Assembly: GCA_016706405.1 (NCBI GenBank)
Contig: JADJJT010000001.1
Location: 1,553,501 to 1,617,500 of the forward strand
Direction: 5' to 3'
Source of the DNA: Sphingobacteriales bacterium
GTDB lineage: Bacteria > Bacteroidota > Bacteroidia > Chitinophagales > UBA2359
Length of the DNA: 64,000 nucleotides
The notes under the pieces were generated by a model, which did not search any database, had not been told where the DNA came from, and worked only from the letters and a program-made list of their open reading frames with translations. This document shows, piece after piece, positions 36,201-45,438 of the stretch. Position 1 is the stretch's first letter; each line of letters begins with the position of its first letter. The position numbers and the translations under genes are program-made.

Positions 36201-39200
36201 TATACGTCCCAGCAGCTAAACCCGACGCTGTTGCGTTGTTTAACGTTGCATCATGACTCCAAGTAAAAGTAAAAGGACTGGTTCCGTTAGTAAAGTTTAC
36301 TGTGGCGGTGCCATTGTCGTTACCACAAATAGCAGCGGCAATATCAATGCTGGTAATAGCAGGTCCATCTAAGGTGTTTACCGTAAGAGCTACTGTTGCC
36401 GTACAGCCTTTTGCATCGGTAACGGTAACAGTATAATTACCGGCTGCTATATTATTGGCAGTAGTACTGTTTAAAGTTAAGTCGTGGCTCCAAGCATAAG
36501 TAAGAGGCGCAGTGCCACCCAAACCCTGAACGGTGGCACTACCGTCTGCAGTAGCACATCCGGCAGGCGTTGTACCTACTACGTTTATAGTGGGGGCGTT
36601 ATCTTCTTCAATAGTAAAATCAATCGAGGCAGTGCATCCATTCTCGTCGGTAACAACTACGTTGTAATTGCCTTGCGGCAACGAATTTGACGAGTTGCCA
36701 CTCGAAACTGAAGGTGTCCATGTATAGGTTAGCGCGCCTGTACCGCCTAAAGCAGTTAAAGTAGCTGAGCCATTTGCTTGTCCACAAGCTGCTTTTGTAA
36801 TATTAGTAAGGGTTAAGGTGGGGCTTGGTTGGTCAATAAGGTCAATTGTGGTAGCATCTTTGCAGCCATTATCATCGGTAACCGTTACGCTGTATGTACC
36901 GGCTGGCTGGCCGCTCATTATATTTCCAACGCCACCAATAGACCACTCAATTATTAAAGTACCTACCCCACCGCTTGCAGTTACTTCAGCCGAGCCGTTC
37001 GATTGTTGGCAAGTTGGGTTGGTAACATTTAAAACGGTAAGTGTTGGTGCGTTTAGGTCTGATATATTGGCATTACCAACTGTTTGGCAGCCATTGCTAT
37101 CGGTTACAGTTACGGTATAAGCACCAGCTTTTAATCCGGTTACTACATCAGTATTAGCGCCGTTCGACCAATTGTAAACAAACGGAGGTGTTCCGCCTGT
37201 CATTAATACCGAAGCTGCGCCATCACTTTGCCCACAACTTGAGGGGGCAGTACTAACTAAAGCTGTAGCGGGGGGCGAATTGGTAATAGTGTAGGTTTCA
37301 GTGGCAATACAGTTAAAAGCGTCTGTAACGGTAACGGTATAAGACCCCGCCGATAAATTGGTGCGGAGAGCTGTATTTTTTAAAGCGTCATCTGCCCATT
37401 TATAGGTATATGGCATTACTCCACCAGTTGCCTGAATACTAATTTCGCCGTTAGCTTTTGAGCAAGTCTCATTTATAGTGCTTACAAGGTTAAGTGAAGG
37501 GCCTGCAATATCGTTTACAGTAGCAGTTAGGGTGTCGGTACAGCCGTTAGCATCGGTAACGGTAACGGTATAATTTCCGGCTTGTATATTTAAGGCATCG
37601 GCAGCGTTTAATGCAGGATTGTGCGACCATTTAAAGGTAAGCGGTGCCAGCCCTCCGGATGCTAATACCTTAACAGCGCCAATTGCCTGACCACAATGCG
37701 CATCGGTTGTTCCGGATAAAGTTAATTGTGGACCTGGTGCATCTGTAATAGTGTAAGTTTCAGTAGCGGTACAGCCTTTTGCATCGGTAACAGTAACGCT
37801 ATAAGTCCCTGCCGGCAAGGAATTTAATATACCGGTATTACCTATATTTGGGTCCCAAACATAGGTAGGTGTACCCGTACCTCCGGCAACATTTATTTCG
37901 AGGCTGCCATTGCTTGCCGAACAAGTTTCGTTTGTTTTACTTTTGAGGGTAATTACTGGCCCGGCAATATCGCCAATTGTAAAACTTTGGGTGGCAATAC
38001 AGCCAAAATTGTCTAAAACAGATACCGTATAATTGCCGTCAATTAATCCGGATGCTACGAGGCCGTTTAAATTGCCATCATGCGACCATTGAAAAGTAAG
38101 CTCGCTTAAATTGGTATTGCCTAAAGGGCTAAGGGTAACTGTTGCAGTACCTAAACCTTGCCCGCAGTAATCGGGATCAAGGGCAATATCTTCAATAATG
38201 GGTGCGGGTTCGTCTATTAAATCAAATGTTACAACATCAAAACAGCCGCGCTGGTCGGTTACAGTTACGGTGTAAGTGCCGGCGGTTAGGTTGTTGTATT
38301 CGTTAAAGCCATAGCCATTATCATTAGACCAAGCGTAGAACAAATTACCCGTTCCGCCCGTAGCTACCACTAATGCCGAGCCGTCGGGTTGCCCGCAATG
38401 TGGTTGTATAGTAGCCACTTCGTCAACGGTGGGGCCGGGGTCGTTGTTTATAGTAATGCTTTGCACCACTTCGCAACCTATTTCATCGGTTACGGTAACT
38501 GTATAGTTGCCCCACGGAAGGTTGTCGGCATAATTATCGCCATCTTGGAATGGGTCGGAGAAATTGTATGTAAGTAAACCCGTACCACCTGAGGCATAAA
38601 CGGTTAAAGCACCAATACCTTGGTCGCAGGCATCGTTTAGCACCGTTATACTGTCAATAGCCGGTGCGCCAAAATTATTTATGGTAGCGGTTATGTAAAC
38701 AGGGCAATTATTTTGGTCGGTAACGGTAATGTCATAAATACCTGAAGGCAAGTCGCTGGCATAGTCGCCGGTTACGGTTGGCAGCCCGGCCCAATTATAC
38801 GTATAAGGCGACAGGCCTCCGTTTATTACTAACTGTACTGAACCGGTTGCCTGGCCGCAGGCAGCATCTATAACAAGGGGAGCGTCAGCGGTTGGGCCTG
38901 CTACAAAATCAACAGTAAAACTTTGAATGATATTACAGCCGTTGGCATCGGTAACAGTAACAGTATAATTGCCTTGAGTTAAATTAGTAATATAGTTGCT
39001 ATTACCTGCATTGGGCGACCAAGCAAAAGATAAGGCTCCGGTACCGCCGGTAGTTGTTAACATAATCTCGCCATTGGCTTGGTCACAAAACTCCGGATTA
39101 ATTGCTGCGTTTGTAATAGCCAATGCTGGTGGCTCGTTAATAGTGGCGCTACCTGAAGCGGTGCATCCTTTTGCATCTGTAACAGTAACGCTGTAAGTGC

Positions 39201-42200
39201 CAGCTGTGGCTGTAATTTGGTCGGTAGTTTGGTTACCGGGCGACCATAAATAGGTATGGGGTGCAGTTCCGCCTTGTACTTGCGTTTGTATCGTACCATT
39301 GCCACCATTACAAAGTGGGTCAGCAATATTAAAACTAACAGTTAAAAGAGCAGGTTCGTTGATGGTAATAGTTGTACTAATATTGCAATTATTTGCGTCG
39401 GTTATGTTAGCGGTGTAGTTACCGGCCAACAAACTATCCGGATTTAATTCGTTGTTGGGTATAGCGCTAGGGCCAGACCAAACTATTACAACGGGTGCAA
39501 CTCCTCCGGTTAAATTTAAATTAATACTGCCTGATGCCTGACCATTACAGGCCGCATCGGTAGTGGTGGGTGCCACTGCCATTGGGTTTGAGGTATCAAA
39601 CAAATCAACAGTTATTGTAGCAGTGCAAAGATTGGCATCGGTTACAACAATGGTATATTGGCCGGGCATAATATTTGATGCGTTTGCCTGGTCGCCAACC
39701 GGCGAGGGGCCTGTCCATAAATAGGTATAAGGGCTTGCGCCGCCAGTTGCGTTTACTGTAATACTGCCTACATCGCCGGGGCATAATATATTGGTGGCCG
39801 TAGCCGAGGCAGCTAAATTATTTAAAGTAACGGTGTGGGTGGCCACAGCACTACAGTTATTGCCATCGGTTACGGTTACGGTATAGGTGCCGGCGGTTGT
39901 AATGCTTATAGTAGGTGTTGTTTGAGTAGTTGACCAAAGGTAGGTGCTGCCACCCGATGCAGTAAGGTCAATACTATCATTTTGACAGATAATAGCTTGG
40001 CCTGTAATTTGTGGGCTGGGGAGGGTATTTACTGTAATAGTTGCCGAATTGGTATTGCTGCATCCAGAAGTGGTATCAGTAAATACGGTATAATAAGTAG
40101 TAGTAGTTGCCGGGCTAATATTTCCGGAAACTATATTGCCGCCGGGCAAAGGGGCATCGTACCATACATAAACGCCGGAGCCGCCGCCATTAAGCGCATC
40201 AATGGCAACAGAGTCGTTTTGGCAAATAGCTATATTATTAACGGGTACAACTGGCAAGGGTAAAATTGTAACGGTTACCAGCACTGAGTTGCTAATACAA
40301 CCAGTTGGAGCTAAACTTGTTACCCAGAAATTGTAGGTTCCGGGGGTATTATTATTTATTTGAGTTGCGGGGTCAAAAGGGTCTCCGGTAAAAATTGGCG
40401 GGGTGCCGGGGTTTGTCCAAGGGTCAAGCAAATACCAAGCGGGTTGTGTGCCCAATGGAGTAGTTGCGCTAATAGTTGCCAGCGAATCGCTCTGGCAATA
40501 ATTAGGCGGGTTGCTCACCAAAGGAGTATTGGGTAGTAATGGGTTGTTAAGGGTATAACTTGCCGAATCGAAGCAGCCGTTACTGTCGGTAACTGTAATA
40601 TAATAAGTGCCGGCAAGCAAATTTGTTGCATTGGGGGTGTTGCCTATGGTGGTGTCGCTCCAAGCATAGTTATAGGGAGTTTGGCCACCCGAAGCGGTAG
40701 CATTTATAGTTCCGTTGGCATCGTTGTTACAAATGGGGTCGGTAGCCGAAAAAGCAATGCTAATATCAACTAAAACAACATTGGCATTACCCCCCGTATT
40801 TGAACAGGGTAGTGCATCGGTTACGTTGGTAATAGTATAGGTGTCGGCGGCGTTTACCGTAAGGGTATAAGGCGAGGTTAAAATTGTAATGGTAGTTGCT
40901 CCGTTTACAGGGTCGTTATAGGTTAGGTTCCAAGGTGCAACTCCGGTTAAATTAATAGTTAGGTCGGCGGTTGCTCCTGCGTTATCACAAATGGTAATAT
41001 CTCCGGAAAAATTAGCGGTAGGCAAGTTTGCAACATTTAAGTCAATTACATCGTTTGAAACAATGCCGCACATATTGGTATAAGTATAGGTAATGGTATA
41101 AGGTGGGGAGGATAAGGTGGGGTCGAAGAGGCCTTGCGCAGCGTCGGTAATTCCGGCACCCGACCATACCCCGCCGGATGAATCTGCTTCGAGGTCAATG
41201 ATGCTTGGCATCAAGCATATTAATCCGGGATCAATAATGTTTACGGGTGTTGGGTTGTCGAGTACGGTAATGGTTATAGTATCGGTATCGGTATTAAGGC
41301 AAAGGTCGGTAACGGTTACCATATAGGTTGTAGTGGTTGCCGGTGCTATATTTATAGAGGGTACGTTGCCATCGCCGGTACTCCACGATAATATTTTTTC
41401 GGTGCTAATGCCCGCGCCGCCGGTTATAGTTGCTGTTAAGGTAACGGGGTCGTTGGGGCAAATGGGATTTACAGACGCCGTTACTTCAACATCAACCGGG
41501 TCGGCATCTTTTATCAGCATTATTTTGGTGATGGTGCTAGCTGCACAGGGGCATCCGGTAGGAAAGTTTAAGATAAGGCTTTCGATGCCTTCGGTATTGG
41601 TATCAAAATAGGCGTCAATCCAAAGGGTGTCGCGTACTAAACCGGCCGGAATGGTAAAATCGGTAGGAATAGTATTGCAATCAACACCGGGGGTAGCCGA
41701 ACTGCCAGTATCTACATTAATACCCGTAATGGTGTACGGGGCTGAGGTATCGGTAGTGTCTTCGCGCGTGAATACAAAATAGCCTGTTTGGCAGCCTTCG
41801 TACATAAGATTAATACCACTCGATTGGCCTACACCAGTGTTAACATCAAAACCGTCTCCGGCATCAAAACTGCCTTCTTCTAAAAACACTCCCGAGTCGA
41901 GCACCGTATCTGAGCAATCGCTTATAGCCAATTTAATATGGTAGGTTTGGCAGGGGGTCAATTCGGGGGTTGTGGCTTGTAACACAATGGTAAGGCCATC
42001 GTATTCAACGTTTAAGCCATTATTAGAAGGGCACGAGCTTGAGTTGCCAATAAAATAAGTTGTATTTGTAATTTCATTAACGTTGTTGATAGACACTGCT
42101 GTGCTGGTACCCGGAATTAAGGCAATATTTACAGCACTATTACTAAATGGCCCCGAAATGCCGGGTCCGGATATAAAAAAGCCAAATACATCGCTAAAAC

Positions 42201-42678
42201 TACTTGGCGAATACTCGCAATATTCTTCTGAACCAAAAACGTAGTTAAAGGTAGCCACATTGGTAGTTGGCACAAAATCGAATTCTAAAATAGCTGCATC
42301 AAAAGTGGAGTACGAGCTGGTTTGTAATATATTAAGGTCGCCATCGCCACTACCGCCAAATGATGATCCGGTGCCGCCATTATTATTAGGGCCGTTGGCA
42401 TTGGCTACATCGCCCGAAGCCAATATTACGCCCGACTCAAAGCCAAGGGGGGCTTGCCCGCCTGAAAAATAACCGCGGGCAGTGCCGTTGCCAACATAAG
42501 TAATATTACTTACTGCCACACATTCTGAGCCGCCCATTAGCACGTCTTCAACTAATTCGGTGGGTGTGTAACCCGATGAGGTGGCGGTTACTTGGGCATA
42601 CGTATAGCTATTAAAACTAATAAATAAAAGAACAAAAAAAACCGCAATAAATACGGTTAAAGTGTAGCATTTTGCCAT
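33244..42678 (-). CDS. Giant SprB-repeat adhesin with T9SS type B C-terminal domain
   Basis: This 3144-residue surface protein starts at the ATG at 42678; an in-frame TTG at 42684 would add two residues. A signal peptide (CYTLTVFIAVFFVLLFISF) is followed by a choice-of-anchor L domain (ATFNYVFGSEEYCEYSP), Ig-like modules, and about 24 SprB-type repeats of ~76 residues. These share the pattern C-x4-GxxxVxxxGGTxPYxYxW, then LxAGxYTVTVTDxxGC. A fibronectin III-like domain and PKD-like modules precede the C terminus. That end is a gliding-motility-associated type B sorting domain (LAPNAFSPNNDGLNDIF and YVFNAKVYYFDGTTGNISGN). SprB is the mobile adhesin of gliding Bacteroidota; here it may serve gliding or attachment. 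Confidence 0.93.
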   Translation of the reverse strand: MAKCYTLTVFIAVFFVLLFISFNSYTYAQVTATSSGYTPTELVEDVLMGGSECVAVSNITYVGNGTARGYFSGGQAPLGFESGVILASGDVANANGPNNNGGTGSSFGGSGDGDLNILQTSSYSTFDAAILEFDFVPTTNVATFNYVFGSEEYCEYSPSSFSDVFGFFISGPGISGPFSNSAVNIALIPGTSTAVSINNVNEITNTTYFIGNSSSCPSNNGLNVEYDGLTIVLQATTPELTPCQTYHIKLAISDCSDTVLDSGVFLEEGSFDAGDGFDVNTGVGQSSGINLMYEGCQTGYFVFTREDTTDTSAPYTITGINVDTGSSATPGVDCNTIPTDFTIPAGLVRDTLWIDAYFDTNTEGIESLILNFPTGCPCAASTITKIMLIKDADPVDVEVTASVNPICPNDPVTLTATITGGAGISTEKILSWSTGDGNVPSINIAPATTTTYMVTVTDLCLNTDTDTITITVLDNPTPVNIIDPGLICLMPSIIDLEADSSGGVWSGAGITDAAQGLFDPTLSSPPYTITYTYTNMCGIVSNDVIDLNVANLPTANFSGDITICDNAGATADLTINLTGVAPWNLTYNDPVNGATTITILTSPYTLTVNAADTYTITNVTDALPCSNTGGNANVVLVDISIAFSATDPICNNDANGTINATASGGQTPYNYAWSDTTIGNTPNATNLLAGTYYITVTDSNGCFDSASYTLNNPLLPNTPLVSNPPNYCQSDSLATISATTPLGTQPAWYLLDPWTNPGTPPIFTGDPFDPATQINNNTPGTYNFWVTSLAPTGCISNSVLVTVTILPLPVVPVNNIAICQNDSVAIDALNGGGSGVYVWYDAPLPGGNIVSGNISPATTTTYYTVFTDTTSGCSNTNSATITVNTLPSPQITGQAIICQNDSIDLTASGGSTYLWSTTQTTPTISITTAGTYTVTVTDGNNCSAVATHTVTLNNLAASATATNILCPGDVGSITVNATGGASPYTYLWTGPSPVGDQANASNIMPGQYTIVVTDANLCTATITVDLFDTSNPMAVAPTTTDAACNGQASGSINLNLTGGVAPVVIVWSGPSAIPNNELNPDSLLAGNYTANITDANNCNISTTITINEPALLTVSFNIADPLCNGGNGTIQTQVQGGTAPHTYLWSPGNQTTDQITATAGTYSVTVTDAKGCTASGSATINEPPALAITNAAINPEFCDQANGEIMLTTTGGTGALSFAWSPNAGNSNYITNLTQGNYTVTVTDANGCNIIQSFTVDFVAGPTADAPLVIDAACGQATGSVQLVINGGLSPYTYNWAGLPTVTGDYASDLPSGIYDITVTDQNNCPVYITATINNFGAPAIDSITVLNDACDQGIGALTVYASGGTGLLTYNFSDPFQDGDNYADNLPWGNYTVTVTDEIGCEVVQSITINNDPGPTVDEVATIQPHCGQPDGSALVVATGGTGNLFYAWSNDNGYGFNEYNNLTAGTYTVTVTDQRGCFDVVTFDLIDEPAPIIEDIALDPDYCGQGLGTATVTLSPLGNTNLSELTFQWSHDGNLNGLVASGLIDGNYTVSVLDNFGCIATQSFTIGDIAGPVITLKSKTNETCSASNGSLEINVAGGTGTPTYVWDPNIGNTGILNSLPAGTYSVTVTDAKGCTATETYTITDAPGPQLTLSGTTDAHCGQAIGAVKVLASGGLAPLTFKWSHNPALNAADALNIQAGNYTVTVTDANGCTDTLTATVNDIAGPSLNLVSTINETCSKANGEISIQATGGVMPYTYKWADDALKNTALRTNLSAGSYTVTVTDAFNCIATETYTITNSPPATALVSTAPSSCGQSDGAASVLMTGGTPPFVYNWSNGANTDVVTGLKAGAYTVTVTDSNGCQTVGNANISDLNAPTLTVLNVTNPTCQQSNGSAEVTASGGVGTLIIEWSIGGVGNIMSGQPAGTYSVTVTDDNGCKDATTIDLIDQPSPTLTLTNITKAACGQANGSATLTALGGTGALTYTWTPSVSSGNSSNSLPQGNYNVVVTDENGCTASIDFTIEEDNAPTINVVGTTPAGCATADGSATVQGLGGTAPLTYAWSHDLTLNSTTANNIAAGNYTVTVTDAKGCTATVALTVNTLDGPAITSIDIAAAICGNDNGTATVNFTNGTSPFTFTWSHDATLNNATASGLAAGTYSVTITDSKNCTVSQSFDIMQQPSPVLSLVTKTDPTCTTNNGAIEVAVSGGTGTVSLSWLPNVSSNSVATNLAPGNYTITATDENNCTATINVTLTDQPGPTATFTVIDAHCGKTDGSINIVTNGGTNPIVYTWSDAALSGNNPTGIKSGNYTVTISDQNACEFILNIPVADIPGPSVVLNTVTNSSCGQSDGSASVTASGGTGALIYTWSPNVSNTAIANNLASGLYNLTVTDQAGCEATIQITVKDDNAPELSITSTNPEICNKANGDITVNAIGGDGNYTFTWSHDASLNSATATGLTTGNYSVTVTDGNGCKDVIATDVLFVDGPNILINTFTDDYCVQGIGTINTLATGGTGGYTYAWSQDATLNNANAANLLAGNYTVSVTDANNCTATATQLLANIDGPALSIDNITPANCNQADGMASVIATGGTGSYTYAWSQNNSLNSPSATDLAEGSYTVTVTDSKGCTVTLTVDVPNLNGPKLNTITATPATCGTTEGAATVTIIDGTNPMSYLWNTAPPQTTATATNLLPGNYSVTVTDANGCTVIANVVVDGLSPETVLSCGNITETTVEFVWTAVSGALEYEITIDGGAPFKVSAATLSYLVTGLATQTSVVCTVLPIMPATCEAGITQTVTCTTLDCPPLDLTVEGWKPEYCSAEAGVQLIPTPNGGIFTGAGVNASGWFDPAQAGAGVHTITYNYTSAINCPYSTTIEITVYEQPVAAFTHPDIICLGDAATFTFTGSAAADATFNWSISGIEYTGIGPHEVILPQSGMVPVVLTVDVHGCTNTVESEIGVSAVTVSTLDDTSIFYGESLTLTTDANSMLNGSLEFLWNATYEPLQNPLLPINVDISGSTAQSPEIKPSATGFYLVEVVDEYGCKAMDTVKITVLLKNAVLAPNAFSPNNDGLNDIFNVNGANIESVDLIVFDRWGNQVFEGMKMPYLQGWDGNHKNQPAAVGVYVFNAKVYYFDGTTGNISGNLTLLR
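34530..39830 (-). repeat. About 23 contiguous SprB-type repeats (~230 bp each)
   Basis: Diverged tandem protein repeats recur about every 230 bp. Each has one Cys early, GG(T/V) near the middle, an aromatic-Trp pair, and a TVTVTDxxGC-like end. One more copy lies near 40550-40780. DNA identity is much lower than in the 17-18.6 kb array, pointing to older duplication. Confidence 0.85.
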
Positions 42679-43153
42679 AAGCAAAGGAAGTTTAAATTAA
42701 TATTCATAAAATTAAAGTTCCGGCTCACCATAATAAAATAAACAAAACAAAGGATAGGAAGGAGAAAAATCAAGATACGCCATCTATCTAATAGTAAGTA
42801 TCTAAAGATAATTATAAAAACTCCTGATATAGCTGTTTTTGGTGAGAAAGTTGATAAAATTATTGAAAATATTATTGAGCCGGATTAAAAATTTCCACTA
42901 AGGTAACGAGTTTTTGATTTATAAGTTGCTTTTAGTCATCTTTTTTACCAAATCGTATAATTTTGGATGTTTTTTTGCTGTTTTTGACAAAAAGACAACT
43001 TGTTTTTGTAGCCTATTCTGTTTAAGTCTCGTTTTAACCATAAAACCAATAACTTTGCCCTTTTAGAGTTCTCTTTTTCCTTTACCTAATAAATAAGATT
43101 TTAATTTAAAATTGTTTTCACCCAGCATATTAACATAAAAACACCCAACAAAA
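42679..43153. other. Divergent intergenic region with a short possible gene remnant
   Basis: Holds a -7 box at 43050 for the rightward gene. An open frame of about 45 codons without a start codon (about 42744-42888) reads KIIIKTPDIAVFGEKVDKII and then ENIIEPD before a stop. It looks protein-like and could be the tail of a decayed gene, but this is weak. No other gene seen. Confidence 0.35.
43050..43057 (+). promoter_or_regulatory. -7 box (TAACTTTG) for the OB-fold gene
   Basis: TAACTTTG matches TAnnTTTG, about 97 bp upstream of the ATG at 43154. No clear -33 box. Confidence 0.4.
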
Positions 43154-43564
43154 ATGAAAAAATTTATTATTCCGGCGCTTATTTTAGTAGTACTTATAGC
43201 TTGGTACGGCCTCAACCAGTATAACCGCAAGCCCGCCGACCTTGCCACCTCAAAAGCCGATATTGCGCTTGCCGCTGCCGACCTTGCCAACGCCTATGCT
43301 ACCAACGAAACCACCGCCGACAAAGAATACCTCAACAAAATAATTGCAGTAAAAGGTAAAATAACCAGCATTAAACAAGACGGCACGGGCAAATATGTAG
43401 TTCAATTAGAGGGAAATACCGATATTGGCATAAGTTGCCAAATAGACGACCGACATATTGAGCCTGTGAAAAATTTAGCCTCCGGAGTTGAAGTAACCTT
43501 AAAAGGCAGTTGTGCCGGAGTTTTAGACGACGTTGTATTAACTCGGTGCGTACTTGACAAATAA
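43154..43564 (+). CDS. Membrane-anchored OB-fold (tRNA_anti-like) protein
   Basis: This 136-residue protein has an N-terminal TM anchor or signal (MKKFIIPALILVVLIAWYGL), a helical linker and a small OB-fold domain. The domain starts at LNKIIAVKGKITSIKQDGTG and runs to VEVTLKGSCAGVLDDVVLTR. This matches the OB_NTP_bind/tRNA_anti-like group of small Bacteroidota envelope proteins. Two Cys (in GISCQIDD and KGSCAGV) and one more near the end could form a disulfide. The protein probably sits in the periplasm, so nucleic acid binding is not implied; its role is unknown. It precedes the YceI gene by 136 bp, and the two may be co-transcribed. Confidence 0.7.
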   Translation: MKKFIIPALILVVLIAWYGLNQYNRKPADLATSKADIALAAADLANAYATNETTADKEYLNKIIAVKGKITSIKQDGTGKYVVQLEGNTDIGISCQIDDRHIEPVKNLASGVEVTLKGSCAGVLDDVVLTRCVLDK

Positions 43565-43700
43565 AGTTAACAACAGTCTTTAAACCTTAGAAAATTTACA
43601 CCGTCCTAAGAAAATAACAACCAAACAAACCAATAACTGAACAAACAGGCATCTTTGTACATTTATTTAAGTTCTTGTTAAATTAAATTTAAAAACACCC

Positions 43701-44273
43701 ATGAAACAATTATTTGTAATTTTTAGCCTAATGGCCTGTTCAGCGTTTTTTGCCCCTCAGATAACCCAGGCGCAAGTTTATAAAACCAAAACCGGAATAA
43801 TTGCTTTTTATTCCGAGTCGCCGCTTGAAAATATTACCGCCGTTAATTCTACGGTAAGGGCTGCCGTCAATGCCGGTACCGGCGACGTACAATTTAGCGC
43901 CTTAATGAAAGCTTTTGAATTTGAAAAGGCACTTATGCAAGAGCATTTTAACGAAAACTACGTTGAGAGCGATAAATTCCCAAAATCAACTTTTAAAGGT
44001 AGTATTACCAACCTCTCGGACATTAACTTTTCGCAAGATGGTTCTTACGATGCCAATGTATCCGGTAGTTTAACGCTACACGGCGTAACGCAAGCAATAA
44101 GTACTTCCGGAAAAATTATTATAACCAACGGTCAGCCTCAAGTTGAATGTACTTTCACTATTTTATTATCTGATTACGGCATTAGCATACCGGCTGTAGT
44201 TAAAAACAATATATCAAATATAATTGGCATTAGTATTATTGCTCCTTTGCAATTACAACAAGCAATCGAATAA
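43701..44273 (+). CDS. YceI family periplasmic protein
   Basis: This 190-residue protein has a signal peptide (MKQLFVIFSLMACSAFFAPQ up to TQAQ). A YceI-like lipocalin barrel follows, with the recurring family features GIIAFYSESPLENITAVNST, MQEHFNENYVESDKFPKSTF and the strand GSLTLHGVTQAISTSGKIII. YceI proteins bind polyisoprenoid or other amphiphilic ligands in the periplasm. The sequence fits the usual length closely. Its position just behind an OB-fold envelope protein suggests a shared transcript but no obvious joint function. An IS5-type element lies 100 bp downstream and does not cut the gene. Confidence 0.9.
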   Translation: MKQLFVIFSLMACSAFFAPQITQAQVYKTKTGIIAFYSESPLENITAVNSTVRAAVNAGTGDVQFSALMKAFEFEKALMQEHFNENYVESDKFPKSTFKGSITNLSDINFSQDGSYDANVSGSLTLHGVTQAISTSGKIIITNGQPQVECTFTILLSDYGISIPAVVKNNISNIIGISIIAPLQLQQAIE

Positions 44274-44374
44274 AGCACCTTGCTTGGATTGGCAAGCATC
44301 TACCGCCAATTTTAAATAAAATTGTCGGCTTTGCTTTCGACAAAAAGCATTACCTAAATAGCACACACGAGTTA

Positions 44375-45300
44375 GAGACTGTCTAAAAATTAAAAATTGG
44401 CATGCCAGTCCTAAAAATTGATAGGAAAAAAGTTATTAAAAGAGATGTGAATAAAAGACTATCAGTTTGACGTTTAAATAATAATTCATAGCTTTATGAA
44501 AATCAAACACATAAAGTAAAATGAAAACCTACCCAAGCAGTCTCACCGATAGTCAATGGAGTGCAATATTAGGCATTTTAGACGACAAACGGAAACGAAA
44601 ACACAGTTTAAGAGAAATTTTAATGCGCTGTTCTATTTGCTTAAAATGACTGTCAATGGCGCATGCTGCCGTTCCATTTTCCGTCATGGAAGCTTGTTTA
44701 CTACTATTTTACCAAGTGGAAGAAGGATGGGACGATAGAACTCATCCATGAAATACTCAGGGATAAGACTCGAAAGCAAGCAGGCAGGGCTTCATCGCCA
44801 AGTGTTGGTATAATTGATAGCCAGAGCGTAAAGACAACAAGCGTCGGAGGCTTGTGCAGAGGGATTGACGGGGGTAAAAAAGTTAAAGGCAGAAAGCGGC
44901 ATATTATTGTAGATACAATGGGACTACTTTTAGCGGTTGTGGTTCATGCGGCAAATGAGCATGACAGTAAATCAGCCCCAATGGTTATAGCTGACCTCAG
45001 AGGCAGGTTTTGCAGATTGGTAAAGATAGTAGCTGATGGCGGGTATAGAGGCGAGTTAATTGAAAATACCCGCAAAACGTTTGGGTGGGTGGTTGAGGTT
45101 GTAAGTAGATCGAATACAGCCTCGAAATTCGAAGTATTGCCAAAAGATGGATTGTTGAAAGAACTTTTGCATGGCTCGAAAGCTATCGAAGATTGAGTAA
45201 AGACTTTGAGTTCCAAACCGAAACGAGCCAGACAATGATCCAACTTGCCATGATAAAATTGATGCTTAATAGAATTAGAAAATAAAATTTAGACAGGCTC
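44375..45300 (+). mobile_element. IS5-family (IS427-like) insertion sequence with TTA target duplication
   Basis: The 926-bp element is bounded by GAGACTGTCTAAAAATT (left, from 44375) and, on the other strand, GAGCCTGTCTAAATTTT (right, ending 45300). TTA lies on both sides (44372-44374 and 45301-45303), fitting the TNA target of the IS427 group. It sits between the YceI gene and the PH-domain gene and disrupts neither. Confidence 0.88.
44521..45285 (+). pseudogene. IS5/IS427-like transposase, multiply frameshifted
   Basis: The first frame, from the ATG at 44521, begins MKTYPSSLTDSQWSAILGIL and stops at 44648. A second frame carries WKLVYYYFTKWKKDGTIEL and the DDE core: VGIIDSQSVKTTSVGG, GRKRHIIVDTMGLLLAVV and VKIVADGGYRGE. 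A third piece recovers RWIVERTFAWLESYRRLSKD after a single A is missing in CCAAAAGATGG (near 45142); its stop is at 45283-45285. IS427-group elements often use a programmed frameshift between orfA and orfB, so the first break may be natural. The late break, which removes the catalytic Glu region from the main frame, is harder to explain that way. Confidence 0.8.
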
Positions 45301-45379
45301 TTACTATTTGCCAATAGTTGTTAAATATTGGTTTATATATGGTAATTCGTGTGTTTGTTTTTTATTTATGAGGTAAAAA

Positions 45380-45411
45380 TTTGCGCCTTTGCACTATACA
45401 ACCTAATTTTG
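45380..45411 (+). promoter_or_regulatory. Promoter TTTG-N20-TAATTTTG
   Basis: TTTG (45380-45383), a 20-bp spacer and TAATTTTG (45404-45411) match both boxes; the predicted start of transcription is about 20 nt before the PH-domain gene. Confidence 0.45.
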
Positions 45412-45438
45412 TGGCCTTAAATTTGCATATTTACTTAC

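Noticed and set aside
33404..42472. Many plus-strand open frames within the giant adhesin
   Set aside because: Antisense shadows of a repetitive, low-stop minus-strand gene; no protein-like features.
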